13,804 bases of DNA from Candidatus Nanopelagicaceae bacterium (GTDB taxonomy: Bacteria > Actinomycetota > Actinomycetes > Nanopelagicales > Nanopelagicaceae), in assembly GCA_023260175.1 (NCBI GenBank), contig JALQWD010000140.1, forward strand, positions 1 through 13,804. The letters are read 5' to 3'. The position numbers were made by a program, and so were the translations under genes. Below are positions 13,054 through 13,804 of this stretch, piece after piece (positions within the stretch are counted from its first letter, which is position 1; each line of letters begins with the position of its first letter). The notes below the pieces were generated by a model. That model was not told the DNA's origin and ran no database searches. It saw nothing but the letters and a program-made list of their open reading frames with translations.

Positions 13054-13804
13054 ATGAGCAGAAATCTCTATGACCTTCTTGGTTTGCTTTCATCTGTTGC
13101 ATTTATTCTGGCACTTAAAGGTTTATCTCACCCAAAGAGCGCACGCCGTGGAAATTTAATTGGAGCAGCCGGTGCTGGTGTCGCCACATTTGTGGTTTTC
13201 TTTTATAGAGAAGATGGAAAAGGTTTACAAAATCTGCCACTAATTATTGGTGCCTTAGTTGTAGGTATTGCAGTTGGCGTACCAGCTGCGCGTATGGTTC
13301 AAATGACGCAGATGCCACAGATGGTTGCGCTATTTAATGGTGTCGGAGGTGGCGCAGCCGCTTTGGTGGCGATAGTCGAATACCTAAATCTTGGTAATTC
13401 AGCTTCTACTCTTGCAGTTATTGCAACAGTATTCACAGTTGTTGTGGGTTGTGTTTCATTTAGCGGTTCGGTCGTTACCTTCTTAAAATTGCAAGAGTTA
13501 ATGACCACTCGCCCAGTTATTTTCCCTGGGGGACGTTTTGTAATTGCAGGCACACTTGTCGCAATAATTGTGAATGCCGGTTATGTGATCGTTCAAGGAG
13601 GCAATTCATTACTTGAATTGCTTGCTCTGCTCTCACTGATTTTTGGCGTGCTATTTGTGCTTCCAGTAGGTGGCGCCGATGTCCCAATCGTAATTTCACT
13701 CTTAAATGCCTTTACTGGCTTGACCGTTGCAGCTAGTGGATATGTACTTGAAAATATTCTTTTGATCGTTGCCGGAACCTTAGTAGGTGCATCTGGAACT
13801 ATTT
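13054..13804 (+). CDS. pntB: NAD(P) transhydrogenase subunit beta (3' end outside window)
   Basis: PntB supplies most of the proton channel (domain II) and, in its missing C-terminal part, the NADP(H)-binding domain III. About 250 residues are visible from MSRNLYDLLGLLSS. They are nearly all hydrophobic membrane helices with a short basic loop, SHPKSARRGN. Family landmarks are the PAARMVQMTQMPQMVALFNG segment at about 75-94, GGGAAALVA after it, SFSGSVVTFLKLQELM near 137-152 and VGGADVPIVISLLNAFTG near 209-226. The frame is open to the right edge with no defect. A full PntB is usually about 460-480 residues, so nearly half lies beyond the window. It is the third gene of the pnt operon. Confidence 0.95.
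   Translation, partial: MSRNLYDLLGLLSSVAFILALKGLSHPKSARRGNLIGAAGAGVATFVVFFYREDGKGLQNLPLIIGALVVGIAVGVPAARMVQMTQMPQMVALFNGVGGGAAALVAIVEYLNLGNSASTLAVIATVFTVVVGCVSFSGSVVTFLKLQELMTTRPVIFPGGRFVIAGTLVAIIVNAGYVIVQGGNSLLELLALLSLIFGVLFVLPVGGADVPIVISLLNAFTGLTVAASGYVLENILLIVAGTLVGASGTI

Noticed and set aside
1..13804. Mobile element, phage, defence system or CRISPR
   Set aside because: No transposase, integrase, recombinase, terminal inverted repeats, spaced direct repeats or defence-family domains were seen. The genes are core or envelope functions with uniform base composition by eye.

Overview
The window looks like a chromosomal piece of an AT-leaning, compact actinobacterium. Several things point that way. 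clpS is followed by a DUF2017 gene. The prfB-ftsE-ftsX and murI-rph-rdgB orders are actinobacterial. The RF2 and ClpS sequence signatures are of the actinobacterial type. The proton-translocating transhydrogenase is split into three subunits, and there are lysine/alanine-rich H1-like tails. The modest GC content and tiny intergenic gaps resemble streamlined freshwater lineages such as Nanopelagicales (acI), but that placement is inference and no 16S or marker tree is available here. No tRNA, rRNA, CRISPR array, insertion sequence or phage gene was seen, and no gene-free stretch exceeds 100 bases.

Layout. On the left, two plus-strand genes lie 3 bases apart: the 3' part of a coiled-coil protein with a basic tail, and a membrane acyltransferase-3/SGNH fusion likely to O-acylate a surface glycan. 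This pair collides tail to tail, with a 13-base overlap, with a long minus-strand run. In transcription order the run is a secreted GH18-type glycoside hydrolase, clpS, a DUF2017 gene, prfB (RF2), ftsE, ftsX, murI, rph, rdgB and a membrane protein with an H1-like tail and an FN3-like ectodomain. On the right, divergent from the hydrolase, lie argF and then pntAA-pntAB-pntB; pntB runs off the window.

Functional themes are envelope growth and division (FtsEX, MurI, possibly the hydrolase and acyltransferase), protein quality control and translation termination (ClpS, RF2), RNA and nucleotide-pool upkeep (RNase PH, RdgB), arginine synthesis and NADPH/NADH balance. Start sites fall into two classes. 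Genes that appear to open transcripts (GH18, clpS, prfB, murI, argF, pntAA and nearly ftsE) have a TANNNT box 6-9 bases before the start codon and no Shine-Dalgarno, which suggests leaderless mRNAs. Several downstream genes (rph, the FN3 protein, pntAB, pntB) have clear Shine-Dalgarno sites, and others (DUF2017, rdgB) have overlapping stop/start codons.

Most of the window is recognisable housekeeping DNA. I did not find a clear new multi-gene system. The best leads are the membrane-tethered H1-like/FN3 protein, the 35-base divergent double promoter, and hairpins buried in the acyltransferase coding end where the minus-strand operon should terminate.
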